Source: Clostridium cavendishii DSM 21758 (GTDB lineage Bacteria > Bacillota > Clostridia > Clostridiales > Clostridiaceae). Taken from it: 64,000 nucleotides of DNA. The notes beneath the pieces were generated by a model. That model was given only the letters and a program-made list of their open reading frames with translations, did no database searches and was not told where the DNA came from. Shown here piece after piece: positions 48,405 through 57,399 of this stretch (position 1 is its first letter; every line of letters begins with the position of its first letter). The translations under genes and the position numbers were made by a program. Where the stretch lies: the NCBI RefSeq assembly GCF_900141845.1, contig NZ_FQZB01000007.1, positions 255,202 through 319,201 of the forward strand. Direction: 5' to 3'.

Positions 48405-49556
48405 ATGATTAGGAAAAAAGAAAGAAAAAGATCTAAAAATATAATGTGGATAATAATTATTTTAACTTTAGTAATAGGAGCTTCTCTTTTTGCAATAAAA
48501 CCATTTAAAGAAGATAAGTTTAATGGGGAAGAGAGTAAAATTACTAAAGAGGAATTAGTAGTAAATAAGCTTAATGATAATATAGAAGTGGAAAAGGATT
48601 GTAAAAATATATTGTTATTAGGAGTAGATAGTAGAAAAAATGATTTTTCTGATTCTAGGACAGATTCAATAATAATAGCAACTGTAGATCCTAATCGTAA
48701 TACTGTAAAATTAACTTCTGTTATGAGAGATACGATGGTAGAAGTACCTGGTAAAGGATATAACAAAATAAATGCTGCATATAGTTTAGGTGGTGTAGAA
48801 TTATTAAAAAGAGCATTAAAATATAATTTTAATGTAAATATAGATACATATATGATTATAGATTTTAAAGGGTTTCAAGAGGTTATAGATGTTTTAGGGG
48901 GGATAGAAGTAGAAATAAAAAATTATGAGGTAAAAGAAATTAATAAATATATAAAAGAGGTTAATGGTAATAAGGCGACTCTTATAAATAGTTCGGGTAT
49001 GCAAAAACTAAATGGTCAGCAGGCTTTATCTTATTCAAGGATTAGAAAGGTTGGTAATGGCGATTTTGAAAGAATGGATAGGCAAAAAAGAGTGATAGGC
49101 TTAGTTTTAGATAAGGTTACAAAAATGAATGTCTCAGAATATCCAACATTACTGAGTAAGATGTATCCATTTATAAGGAGTGATATGCAGAGCGGATATA
49201 TTTTAAAAATGGCAAATACAATTTATATGATGCAGGGAATACAATTAAAAAATTTTCGTATTCCGCTAGATAACACAGGAATAATGACATTTGTAGATTC
49301 ACAATGGGTAGTTATACCAAAACTTAAACAAACTACAAAAGAACTTATGAAGTTTATGTATCCAGATAAGGATTTATCAAATATAAGAGTTCCTGACAAT
49401 TGGTATATAATAAATAAAGCTACAGAGCAAAAGAGAAAGCTTGAAGAAGAAAAGAAGAGTGAGAATGAAGTATTAAATCAAAGTCAATCAGCACAGGATA
49501 ATAAAGAAATAAAAACAAAGAATATTCCTGAGCTTTCGGAAGATGGGCTTGATTAA
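48405..49556 (+). CDS. LytR-CpsA-Psr (LCP) cell-wall ligase, copy 2
   Basis: A 383-residue paralogue of the LCP protein at 46842, nearly identical through the catalytic domain (GVDSRKNDFSDSRTDS, TSVMRDTMVEVPG, RIRKVGNGDFERMDR). The membrane helix is near 12-32; the tail after ~340 is short and charged (KRKLEEEKKSENEV onward) with no long Asn/Pro stretch. Start at ATG 48405 follows AGAGGAG. The pair looks like a tandem duplication; different tails may place the two enzymes at different sites or with different partners. The next gene, a small secreted protein, starts 67 bases downstream. Confidence 0.93.
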   Translation: MIRKKERKRSKNIMWIIIILTLVIGASLFAIKPFKEDKFNGEESKITKEELVVNKLNDNIEVEKDCKNILLLGVDSRKNDFSDSRTDSIIIATVDPNRNTVKLTSVMRDTMVEVPGKGYNKINAAYSLGGVELLKRALKYNFNVNIDTYMIIDFKGFQEVIDVLGGIEVEIKNYEVKEINKYIKEVNGNKATLINSSGMQKLNGQQALSYSRIRKVGNGDFERMDRQKRVIGLVLDKVTKMNVSEYPTLLSKMYPFIRSDMQSGYILKMANTIYMMQGIQLKNFRIPLDNTGIMTFVDSQWVVIPKLKQTTKELMKFMYPDKDLSNIRVPDNWYIINKATEQKRKLEEEKKSENEVLNQSQSAQDNKEIKTKNIPELSEDGLD

Positions 49557-49623
49557 AGAATTAAAAGATATAAAATTTTAGAACGAATTATGATTGATAA
49601 TAAAGTGAAAGTGAGGGCCAAAA

Positions 49624-49980
49624 ATGAAGATTAAAAAAATTATAGTAGGTACATTATTTTTTATTATGGGACTTGGAGTATTTGCTTATGCTATGGATAG
49701 AGGTGATATTCTTTTAATAGGCGAAATCTTAGATGTAGGTACAAGTAATGATAAGATTGTCGTTGAAGGGGTCATAAAATCAGATACAATTTATAAAGAA
49801 AAAGTCTTGGTAAATATAAATAATGAAACTCTAATAGTGGATAAAACTGGAAAAAAGCTTAATAAAACAGATTTAATTAAAGGTGATGGAGTAGTGATAG
49901 TTTTGAATCCAGCAATGACAAAATCAATTCCTCCACAAGCAACAGCTAAAAAAATTGAAATATATAAAGTAAGTAAATAA
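49624..49980 (+). CDS. Secreted DUF3221-like (YobA-type) protein
   Basis: A 118-residue protein with a signal peptide or N-terminal anchor (residues 5-24, IIVGTLFFIMGLGVFAYA). The rest is a small beta-barrel-like domain: DILLIGEILDVG, VEGVIKSDTIYKEKVLV, LIVDKTGKKLNKTDLIKGDGV and MTKSIPPQATAKKIEIYKV. The PPQATA-I pattern and the K-G-D segment match the DUF3221/YobA family. Function unknown. Ribosome binding site GTGAGGG is 7 bases upstream. Possibly co-transcribed with the LCP gene before it, but no experimental-type evidence. Confidence 0.65.
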   Translation: MKIKKIIVGTLFFIMGLGVFAYAMDRGDILLIGEILDVGTSNDKIVVEGVIKSDTIYKEKVLVNINNETLIVDKTGKKLNKTDLIKGDGVVIVLNPAMTKSIPPQATAKKIEIYKVSK

Positions 49981-50064
49981 TTAATTATCATAATACACTT
50001 TATATAATACACTTTATCGATTATAATAATTAGTAGATAATTATTATTATAAAGGAGAATAATA

Positions 50065-50238
50065 GTGTATAAAATAGAAGATGTATGTTTAAATTGTGGA
50101 GCTTGTGTACCAAATTGTCCGGCAGAAGCTATATACGAGGCAAATGGAATCTGTGTTATAGATGAAGAACGTTGTATTGATTGCAATATTTGTTTAGAAG
50201 TTTGCCCAATAGCAGCTCCTATAAAAATAGAAAAATAA
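50065..50238 (+). CDS. 2[4Fe-4S] ferredoxin
   Basis: A 57-residue clostridial-type ferredoxin. The two cluster motifs are CLNCGACVPNCP (residues 8-19) and CIDCNICLEVCP (37-48), each CxxCxxCxxxCP. It carries electrons at low potential between soluble redox enzymes. The start is GTG at 50065, 8 bases after AAAGGAG; no ATG is available in frame. A bidirectional hairpin at 50238 overlaps the stop codon and also ends plsY from the other side. Confidence 0.93.
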   Translation: MYKIEDVCLNCGACVPNCPAEAIYEANGICVIDEERCIDCNICLEVCPIAAPIKIEK

Positions 50239-50277
50239 AAAATAGAGAAATGACGTGAATGTCATTTCTCTATTTTT
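50238..50277. terminator. Bidirectional terminator between ferredoxin and plsY
   Basis: A 17-bp perfect stem (50238-50254 with 50261-50277), 6-base loop. It overlaps the ends of both genes and has A/T runs on both sides. Confidence 0.9.
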
Positions 50278-50860
50278 CTTCACCATTAATTAATCTTTTA
50301 ATATTTTGTTTATGACGGACAATTATTAGTAAGGCTGCTATCAAAGCACCATAAAAAAATTCCATATCAAATTTAAAGAAATAGGTTGATAATACTAGAG
50401 CAAGACCTAAACATATAGACCTTATAGAAACTATTTTGATAAAAAATTTTAAAATCAAAAATGTTGCGCAAGCTATTAAGGTAGGTATTGTTAATATATA
50501 AGCAAAAGCACCTACAGTTGTAGCAACACCTTTACCACCTTTAAATTTTAAAAAAATAGTATAATTATGACCTAAAATAGCTGCTAATGCAACAAGTGTA
50601 AGTACTAAGGATTTATTACCATTAACAATATCCAACCTAAATAGTAGGTCCGATATAAGAACAGGTAAAAGACCTTTTAACATATCAAATATCATAATTA
50701 GAGTTCCTGTGGTTTTGCCATAATTTCTTTTTACATTTGTAGCACCTATATTACCACTACCAAGATTTCTAATGTCTTCTCCATATTTATATTTAACAAG
50801 TAAATACCCCGAGGGAATAGATCCCATAAGGTATCCTAAAATTACTAAAAAAATATTCAT
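50270..50860 (-). CDS. plsY: Glycerol-3-phosphate acyltransferase PlsY
   Basis: A 196-residue membrane enzyme with about five transmembrane helices. Conserved motifs: GSIPSGYLLVKYKYGEDIR, GSGNIGATNVKRNYG, FKGGKGVATTVG and the C-terminal IVRHKQNIKRLINGEE. It transfers the acyl group from acyl phosphate to glycerol 3-phosphate, the first step of phospholipid synthesis. AAGAGGT lies 9 bases upstream of ATG. The gene appears to be alone; upstream on the same strand is the DUF2207 gene, with a hairpin between. Confidence 0.94.
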   Translation of the reverse strand: MNIFLVILGYLMGSIPSGYLLVKYKYGEDIRNLGSGNIGATNVKRNYGKTTGTLIMIFDMLKGLLPVLISDLLFRLDIVNGNKSLVLTLVALAAILGHNYTIFLKFKGGKGVATTVGAFAYILTIPTLIACATFLILKFFIKIVSIRSICLGLALVLSTYFFKFDMEFFYGALIAALLIIVRHKQNIKRLINGEEK

Positions 50861-51028
50861 TGATAAATTACCTCTTTTATTGTATTACTTTGTACATATT
50901 ATAATATAGATTAATTTTAATATTATTTCAACTAAATTTAAAGTATTTATTATTTAGTTAAGATTTAATTAATTTTGTTATTAGAAAAGAATTTAAATTT
51001 AAATATAAATTCATAAGAGGTTAAAGAG

Positions 51029-51060
51029 ACCTACAAATTAGTCAGAAAATTGTAGGTTTT
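51029..51060. terminator. Hairpin between the DUF2207 gene and plsY
   Basis: An 8-bp stem ACCTACAA/TTGTAGGT (51029-51036, 51050-51057) right after the DUF2207 stop codon; the T-tract on the minus strand is modest (CTCTTTAA). Confidence 0.55.
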
Positions 51061-51066
51061 AAATAA

Positions 51067-52761
51067 TTAGTGCTTAAATGTATAAATTATATAATCAAGT
51101 ACTGATTTATAATTTGAATTTTGATTATATACATGAAGATCTTTTAAAATGGAGTCAAAATATTTAGAAAGTCCATTTAAAGTATACGGTAATATTTGCT
51201 TTATATCACTAGAAGTATTATTAACCCCTAAAGCAAAAGAATAAATATTTAGTTTTTCTAAATCATTTATAGATGGATTTAATAAATCATTTGATGTATA
51301 TTGATAAAGTGAATTTGAGAAGTTATTCCAATCTTCAATAAATAGTTTCTTATTATTTATAATACTTAATTTGTCACTATCATTAATTTTATTAGCTAAA
51401 AAAGTTTTATAGTCATTTGTACAGATTTCTTCAACAGAATTAAATAAGTTATAAGCTTTAAGATTATTCAAATCACATAGATAAGTAGTTCCTAAAGATT
51501 CTAAATCAGTTAATCCTTTTAAAAATTCTATTTCATGAGGTAATAATTCACAATCAACGCTATGAGTAGTCACTATATATTCAGAAATTCCATTTGGATT
51601 TAATACTGGATCAAAGTTTTCGTTTGGATCTATATTTATAAATCCTTTTCTTAGTAAATCCAAAAATATTATTAATAAAAGATCTTCTTGAGGAGAATTT
51701 CTTAAAATAGCTAAAAAAGCTGGACTTATGTTTGAAGGAAATTTAAAATTAGCATTGTTATTTTTTGATTTATTATTTTTCTTTAGTTTATTATTTTTAG
51801 TAGAATTATTAATTATATTTTTATTATAGTTTATATTAGGTGATGTTTTGTTTTCAATTAAAATCTTCTTTTTTTTCGGTATATTTATTATAAATACAAT
51901 TATAACAATTATAGCGAAAAGAATAATAGCAAATGAGTGTCTGAACAAGAAAGTATCTTTAATTTTTGAAAAATAGAATTCTTTATCAGCAGCCTTAAAT
52001 ACAGCTTTAGGAATTAAGTTTTGACCATATGCTGTATCTAATGTAGAAAGCTTATTTTCACCTGATTTTTTAGGATAGTTTTTAATATCATGATCATTAT
52101 TTTTATTTATTTCAAATTGTATAAGCGTATCTACTTTTGAGTCTTTTTTTAATTTAAAATAATTTGTTATTGAATCTTTATAAATAGAATTATCAGAAAT
52201 AGTTAGATTTTTTACCCAAATACCTTTAAATTGATGAGAATATTTATCTTTATAGGCATGTGAATCAATGCTTAATTCATCTATTTTTATGTCATTAATA
52301 TTATTATCATATAATGTGTTTTCAAAAAATGCACCATCATTATATATTGTAACTCCTTCAGAAAATTCATAATATATATAAAGATTTGTTAGATTATAAT
52401 ATTCATTACAATGTAGCGTTATCTCATAAAATTTATCAGTTTCCTTTATTTCATAAAAATTTTTAGATGATGAAGTAGGATAAAAAGTAATATCTTCAAA
52501 CTTTGTACCATCTTTTAAAGAACCATCAATTTTTTTTATATTAATAAAGGTGTCTTTTATTTTAGGGATACGTCTAATTATCTTATCAGATGGACAACCA
52601 TTTTCTAGGTGATATCCTTCGTTAAAAGTAATATTAGCATTACTATTAATACTATAATCAATAGATAACCTATTTTCATTTTCAGAATATGAATATGCAT
52701 AAGTACAAGTACAAACACAAGAGATAGTAAGGCATATTAAAAAGTATATAAATTTTTTCAA
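51067..52761 (-). CDS. DUF2207-domain membrane protein
   Basis: A 564-residue protein. Signal peptide (1-22), an extracellular domain of ~250 residues (IDYSINSNANITFNEGYHL, the DUF2207 start), a transmembrane helix near 275-293 (FAIILFAIIVIIVFII), a Lys/Asn-rich linker and a cytoplasmic domain with SPAFLAILRNS-like and HEIEFLKGL segments. The family (also YobV/CvpA-like in neighbour sets) has no settled role; its shape suggests a signal carried across the membrane. The start is TTG at 52761, 6 bases after GGGGGG. Some members carry a second membrane segment; here only one is seen past the signal. Confidence 0.75.
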   Translation of the reverse strand: MKKFIYFLICLTISCVCTCTYAYSYSENENRLSIDYSINSNANITFNEGYHLENGCPSDKIIRRIPKIKDTFINIKKIDGSLKDGTKFEDITFYPTSSSKNFYEIKETDKFYEITLHCNEYYNLTNLYIYYEFSEGVTIYNDGAFFENTLYDNNINDIKIDELSIDSHAYKDKYSHQFKGIWVKNLTISDNSIYKDSITNYFKLKKDSKVDTLIQFEINKNNDHDIKNYPKKSGENKLSTLDTAYGQNLIPKAVFKAADKEFYFSKIKDTFLFRHSFAIILFAIIVIIVFIINIPKKKKILIENKTSPNINYNKNIINNSTKNNKLKKNNKSKNNNANFKFPSNISPAFLAILRNSPQEDLLLIIFLDLLRKGFINIDPNENFDPVLNPNGISEYIVTTHSVDCELLPHEIEFLKGLTDLESLGTTYLCDLNNLKAYNLFNSVEEICTNDYKTFLANKINDSDKLSIINNKKLFIEDWNNFSNSLYQYTSNDLLNPSINDLEKLNIYSFALGVNNTSSDIKQILPYTLNGLSKYFDSILKDLHVYNQNSNYKSVLDYIIYTFKH

Positions 52762-52898
52762 GAAAAACCCCCCTATAAATACATATGTATAATTGTAACA
52801 TAATTTAGATGAAGGTTGCGCTAAGAATTAAATAATTTAGACTTAAGTTGTAAATAATTAATAATAAAAAAATATATATATAAAAGTTTAAAATATTA

Positions 52899-52927
52899 TT
52901 GCTTAATAGTATATATGCTGATAGAAT
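52899..52927 (+). promoter_or_regulatory. Promoter of the DegV gene
   Basis: TTGCTT (52899-52904), 17-base spacer, TAGAAT (52922-52927). Confidence 0.5.
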
Positions 52928-52991
52928 GAATGTGCAATTAAGTTCATAGAGGATTTAATAGTTATTTAAGAAGAAAGAAGGAGATAACTGA

Positions 52992-53876
52992 ATGACAAAC
53001 TTTGAGATTTTTACAGACTCATGTTGTGATTTACCTATAGAATATATTAAAGAAAAAAATATAAAATTTGCAAGACTTACTTGTAGCTTTAGTGGGACAA
53101 CATATAATGATGATTTAGGAGAAGGGTTAAAATATAAGGATTTTTTTAATGCTATAAGAAAGGGTGAAACTCCTATTACATCTCAACCAAGCGTAAATGA
53201 GTTTTATGAAAAATTCAAAGAAATAATTGAAAAAGACTTAGATATATTATATATTTGTGTATCAACAGGTATGAGTGGTACAGAAAACAGTGCTAATATA
53301 GCAAAAGAAATGATTTTAGATGAATTTAAAAATGCAAAAATAACAATAGTAAATGCATTAACTGCATCTTTAGGTCAAGGTCTTTTAGTTATGAAAGCTG
53401 TTCAGTTAAAAGAAGAGGGAAAATCTATTGAAGAAATAGAAAAATACATAATAGAAAATAGAGATAATCTTAATACATATATGACTGTAGATGATTTACA
53501 TCATTTAAAAAGAGGTGGTAGACTTTCCACTGCAGCAGCATTTCTAGGAATAATGTTACATATAAAGCCTATTTTAACTATAAATAGTGAAGGACGAGTT
53601 ATAGCAATTAAAAAGGCTAAAGGAAGAAAGGGCTCAATATCACAATTGGCACAGATAGTTTTAGAAAAAATAGAAAATCCAGAAGAGCAAATATTGGCTA
53701 TAAGTCATGGTGATTGTGAAGAAGAGGCATTAAAGCTTAGAGATGCTATACTTAAAGAGAAAAAAGTTAAAGATGTAATAATGAATTATACAGGCCCAGC
53801 AGTTGGAACTCATGGAGGGCCAGGAAATATAGCTGTTTTCTTTATAGGGAAGCCAAGGCAAAATCATATAATATAA
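52992..53876 (+). CDS. DegV family fatty-acid-binding protein
   Basis: A 294-residue DegV protein with the usual opening FEIFTDSCCDLP, TSQPSVNEFYEKF, CVSTGMSGTENSA, DDLHHLKRGGRLS and GTHGGPGNIAVFF. DegV/FakB proteins hold a fatty acid in the cell and deliver it to a FakA kinase. No fakA is visible in the window. AAGAAGGAG precedes ATG by 7 bases. Monocistronic, with an 18-bp hairpin after it. Copies of this family are common in Clostridium, so the exact lipid is unknown. Confidence 0.92.
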   Translation: MTNFEIFTDSCCDLPIEYIKEKNIKFARLTCSFSGTTYNDDLGEGLKYKDFFNAIRKGETPITSQPSVNEFYEKFKEIIEKDLDILYICVSTGMSGTENSANIAKEMILDEFKNAKITIVNALTASLGQGLLVMKAVQLKEEGKSIEEIEKYIIENRDNLNTYMTVDDLHHLKRGGRLSTAAAFLGIMLHIKPILTINSEGRVIAIKKAKGRKGSISQLAQIVLEKIENPEEQILAISHGDCEEEALKLRDAILKEKKVKDVIMNYTGPAVGTHGGPGNIAVFFIGKPRQNHII

Positions 53877-53881
53877 ATTTT

Positions 53882-53924
53882 AGGACTAATTAGAAACATT
53901 AAATTTATGTTTTTAATTAGTCCT
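53882..53924 (+). terminator. Long hairpin after degV
   Basis: An 18-bp stem with one G-U pair (53882-53899 with 53907-53924). The T-run after it is poor, so it may act partly as a transcript-end stabiliser. Confidence 0.65.
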
Positions 53925-53930
53925 TAAGTG

Positions 53931-53984
53931 ACTATCCAAATTTTTAATTTGGTAATAGGAGCTTACTTAAACAACTAAGAATTT
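53931..53984 (+). repeat. Intergenic stem-loop repeat, copy E
   Basis: CTATCCAAATTTTTAATTTGG, then TAATAGGAGCTTACTT. Matches copy A over its first stem-loop and the GCTTACT block. Lies between the convergent degV and vanW genes, directly after the degV hairpin. Confidence 0.65.
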
Positions 53985-53985
53985 C

Positions 53986-55227
53986 TTAATGAGCATTGTA
54001 TTTGTCAGAAGATAGATGATCTGATTTTATTAATTTTCCATTTTCATAGGTTTGCTTATAGGTTGATGAAGTTAAAGTAGAGGGATGGTTTACTACTATT
54101 TTAATTTCTCTATTAGGGTTTTCGTTAATTCCCCAAATATTTGCTACTACATAACCATCATTGGAAACATAGGATTGTAGTACTATAGGGTTTTTTTTAT
54201 TATTTTTAAATTTAAAATCTATTTGTCCACTAGCTATGGTTGCATCTCTTCCAGCTTCAACATAAGTAACTAGCATAGCATGAGGAGCTCTTTCAACTAT
54301 TTGTAAGTCTGCATATAGTACAGCATTATAAATTGTACTAACGCCTTGACATATACCTCCGGCGACTGAATCAACTACTTTATTAGAAGCAAAAGCAGGT
54401 GCAGGTTTATAACCATCTTGCATTTCACGTCTTCCAGCAGTTTTATCACAAGAAAAAACATTATCTGGCATTATAATAGTACCACTTAACTTATTCATGA
54501 ATAATCTAATATTATTAGTTCTATCTACATTTGCGTTAGGTAGTTTAGTTTTATAACTTCCTATTATAGTCATTTTGGAGAATGTATCGGTGCTTAATGG
54601 GGATTTAGCTTCATTAATTTTTAAGTTTATAGTATTATTATTGTTTTTAAAGTCATTCAATTTAGTGCTTATTGAATTTGAAAGTTCATCAAAGTCTACT
54701 GACAAATCTGGATCGCCTATCTTATATTCAAGTTTATTGTTTAAAAATTCTATTTTAGAAAGTTTTTTATTTTTATTAAGTTCTTGGTCAATTTTTGAGC
54801 AAAATTCAGTTAATAAATCTTTATTTATATTAAATTTAATTTGCAAATCAATCCTAGTTTTATTTGATGATAGATAATTAAAACTATCTATAAAAAAATT
54901 ATTTCTTTTATTTTTACTTAAAGCATCTTTAATCATAGTATCTGTATCAAAAGTTATGGAAAGGTCTTTTAAGCTTTTAGTTTCTTTGATGTTTTTATGA
55001 GTAAATATAAATTTGTTGTTTGATATTTTATCATCAAAATGTTTTTTTACTATATCTTTTACTTCAGTTTCTTTAAGACCTGAAAGGTCAATATCGTCGA
55101 GATATACATTAGAATATACTTTATCCTTATGAAGATTATAACTTATAGCACACACCATGGTAGTAATTATTGCTATAAAACATACGATCGATAATGGAAT
55201 AAACATTTTTGGAAACTTATTTTTCAT
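53986..55227 (-). CDS. VanW-family protein with peptidoglycan-binding-like N-terminal domain
   Basis: A 413-residue secreted or anchored protein. Residues 8-30 form a membrane helix, ~45-210 resemble two PG-binding type 4 (YoaR-like) units, and ~225-370 form a VanW domain with FSCDKTAGRREMQDGY, GGICQGVSTIYNAVL and ERAPHAMLVTYV. The domain occurs in vancomycin clusters, but it is also common alone in Clostridium, where it likely acts in wall assembly. GGGGGTGG precedes the ATG at 55227. No van ligase or dehydrogenase genes are near. Confidence 0.85.
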   Translation of the reverse strand: MKNKFPKMFIPLSIVCFIAIITTMVCAISYNLHKDKVYSNVYLDDIDLSGLKETEVKDIVKKHFDDKISNNKFIFTHKNIKETKSLKDLSITFDTDTMIKDALSKNKRNNFFIDSFNYLSSNKTRIDLQIKFNINKDLLTEFCSKIDQELNKNKKLSKIEFLNNKLEYKIGDPDLSVDFDELSNSISTKLNDFKNNNNTINLKINEAKSPLSTDTFSKMTIIGSYKTKLPNANVDRTNNIRLFMNKLSGTIIMPDNVFSCDKTAGRREMQDGYKPAPAFASNKVVDSVAGGICQGVSTIYNAVLYADLQIVERAPHAMLVTYVEAGRDATIASGQIDFKFKNNKKNPIVLQSYVSNDGYVVANIWGINENPNREIKIVVNHPSTLTSSTYKQTYENGKLIKSDHLSSDKYNAH

Positions 55228-55443
55228 AATTTCCACCCCCAATTTTTAATTAATAATTCATATATTTTTATGAGGGAAATTTTAAAACTATGAAGGTTTT
55301 AATAATTTAATAAAATTTATTTCGAAAAATATTAGTTAAAAAAAGTAAACGAATACATAGAATGATAAAAAAGTAAAAATAATAAATAAATTAAAATGTT
55401 AAATAAATAGGTTTGAAACTGATAAAAATTATATAAAATTTAG

Positions 55444-55472
55444 TTGATTTTAACAAAATAGCATGATATTAT
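55444..55472 (+). promoter_or_regulatory. Promoter of the opp operon
   Basis: TTGATT (55444-55449), 17-base spacer, TATTAT (55467-55472). The rest of the divergent gap 55228-55529 is AT-rich without other clear features. Confidence 0.6.
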
Positions 55473-55529
55473 ATGTTTATATATTAAATTAACATTTTAG
55501 ATTTTAATATAAAAAGGGGGAGGGGTAGC

Positions 55530-56447
55530 GTGACTAAATATATTTTAAAAAGAATAGTAGTCAGCTTAATAACAATCTGGATGGTTGTAACAATTACATT
55601 TTTTTTAATGAGATTGTTACCAGGTGGACCTTTTTCAGGGGAGAAAAAGTTACCACCATCAGTACAAATGAATTTAGAGGCAAAGTTTGGAATGAATAAG
55701 CCTTTAGGAGAGCAGTATACAACTTACCTTAAAAGTGTAGCGAGTGGATATTTAGGACCATCAATGTATTATGATGGAAGATCTGTAAATGAGATTATAG
55801 CAACACATTTTCCAACATCAGCAAAACTGGGGGTAGTTTCTATTTTATTTTCATTAATTATAGGAATAGCTATGGGAATTATAGCAGCTATAAAGCAAGA
55901 TAAATGGCAAGATAGAGCAACTATGATTATATCAACTATAGGAGTTACGGTGCCAAGCTTTGTACTTGCAACAATACTTATGTATATATTTGCAGTTAAG
56001 TTGAATCTTGTACCAGCTTTGGGGTTGAATGGAGCAAGTTCTTACATACTTCCAACAATTGCTTTATCTGGGTATAATATGGCCTTCATAGCTAGGTTAT
56101 CAAGATCAAGTTTAGTTGAGGTTATAAGACAAGATTATATAAGAGTAGCAAGAGCAAAGGGTATGTCTGGAAAAACTGTAATAGTAAAACATGCTTTAAG
56201 AAATTCTTTAATACCTGTAGTTACATACACAGGACCGATTGTGGCTATGGTATTAACAGGGAGCTTTGTGATAGAAAGCATTTTTGGTATTCCTGGTATA
56301 GGTAAAGAATTTGTTACATCTATAGGTAGTAGAGATTATACATTAACTTTGGGATTAACAGTATTTTTTAGTAGTTTCTTAGTAGTGTGTAACTTAATAG
56401 TAGATATTTTATATGGAATTATAGACCCGAGAATAAAAGTTAGTTAG
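55530..56447 (+). CDS. oppB: Oligopeptide ABC transporter permease OppB
   Basis: A 305-residue permease with about six helices. The EAA loop is at DYIRVARAKGMSGKTVIVKHALRN, and the C-terminal GIIDPRIKVS and early LPGGPFSGEK are OppB/DppB marks. It forms the channel with OppC. The start is GTG at 55530, 8 bases after GGGGGAGGGG. First gene of oppBCDFA; gaps to the following genes are 25, 12, overlap and 96 bases, so all five should be one transcript. Confidence 0.95.
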   Translation: MTKYILKRIVVSLITIWMVVTITFFLMRLLPGGPFSGEKKLPPSVQMNLEAKFGMNKPLGEQYTTYLKSVASGYLGPSMYYDGRSVNEIIATHFPTSAKLGVVSILFSLIIGIAMGIIAAIKQDKWQDRATMIISTIGVTVPSFVLATILMYIFAVKLNLVPALGLNGASSYILPTIALSGYNMAFIARLSRSSLVEVIRQDYIRVARAKGMSGKTVIVKHALRNSLIPVVTYTGPIVAMVLTGSFVIESIFGIPGIGKEFVTSIGSRDYTLTLGLTVFFSSFLVVCNLIVDILYGIIDPRIKVS

Positions 56448-56472
56448 AAGAGGTTAAAAGGGGGAAGAAAAA

Positions 56473-57387
56473 ATGGAATTATCAAAAGGGCTTTTTACGC
56501 CTCTTCCAGAAGTAGAAAAAAATGCTGAGGTCATAGCAAGACCTACGCTCACATATGCACAAGATGTTTTGAGAAGGCTTAAGAATAATAAAGTAGCAAT
56601 GTTTGGGGTTATATTAGTAGTAGTAATAACATTAATAGCAATTTTTGCACCTATATTTTATCCACATGATTACCGTACCCAAAATTTTGCTATAAAGAAT
56701 CAAGGTCCTTCATTAGAGCATTGGTTTGGCACAGATACATTTGGAAGAGATGAATTTGCAAGAATATGTTATGGAGCTAGAATATCACTTACAGTAGCAT
56801 ATGTAGCTAGTATTTTAAATATAGTAATAGGAGTTTTATATGGTGGTATTTCAGGATATTTTGGAGGAAGAGTAGATAATATAATGATGAGAATTATAGA
56901 TGTTCTTTATTCAATACCTATGATGATATATGTAATACTTTTAATGCTTATTTTTGGTAGTGGTATGAAAAGTATAATAATAGCTCTTGCTATATCTTAT
57001 TGGATGGGTATGGCAAGAATAGTAAGAGGAGAGATTTTAGCTTTAAAGGAGCAGGAATTTGTTCTTGCAGCTAGAACACTTGGAGCATCACCAAAAAGAA
57101 TAATAATTAGACATTTAATACCAAATTGTATGGGTTCTATTATAGTAACTTTAACACTTATGGTACCACAGGCAATATTTACAGAATCATTCTTAAGCTT
57201 TATAGGTCTTGGAATGAGTGCACCAAAGGCGTCTTGGGGAACATTAGCATCTGATGCGGTTCAAACTATAGCTCTTTATCCAAGTCAGCTTATATATCCG
57301 TCTATAGCTATTTGTTTAACTATATTAGGTTTTAATATGTTTGGAGATGGCTTAAGAGATGCATTAGATCCAAAAATGAGAAAATAG
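56473..57387 (+). CDS. oppC: Oligopeptide ABC transporter permease OppC
   Basis: A 304-residue permease. The N-terminus has the OppC extension before the first helix (YAQDVLRRLKNNKVAMFGV), then HWFGTDTFGRDEFARICYGARIS, the EAA loop EFVLAARTLGASPKRIIIRHLIPN, and the C-terminal FNMFGDGLRDALDPKMRK. It pairs with OppB to form the peptide channel. GGGGGAAG precedes ATG by 8 bases. Confidence 0.95.
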   Translation: MELSKGLFTPLPEVEKNAEVIARPTLTYAQDVLRRLKNNKVAMFGVILVVVITLIAIFAPIFYPHDYRTQNFAIKNQGPSLEHWFGTDTFGRDEFARICYGARISLTVAYVASILNIVIGVLYGGISGYFGGRVDNIMMRIIDVLYSIPMMIYVILLMLIFGSGMKSIIIALAISYWMGMARIVRGEILALKEQEFVLAARTLGASPKRIIIRHLIPNCMGSIIVTLTLMVPQAIFTESFLSFIGLGMSAPKASWGTLASDAVQTIALYPSQLIYPSIAICLTILGFNMFGDGLRDALDPKMRK

Positions 57388-57399
57388 GAGGATGATATT

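Noticed and set aside
53986..55227. VanW as part of a vancomycin resistance cluster
   Set aside because: No vanHAX, vanY or related regulators nearby; VanW-domain proteins are common in Clostridium.
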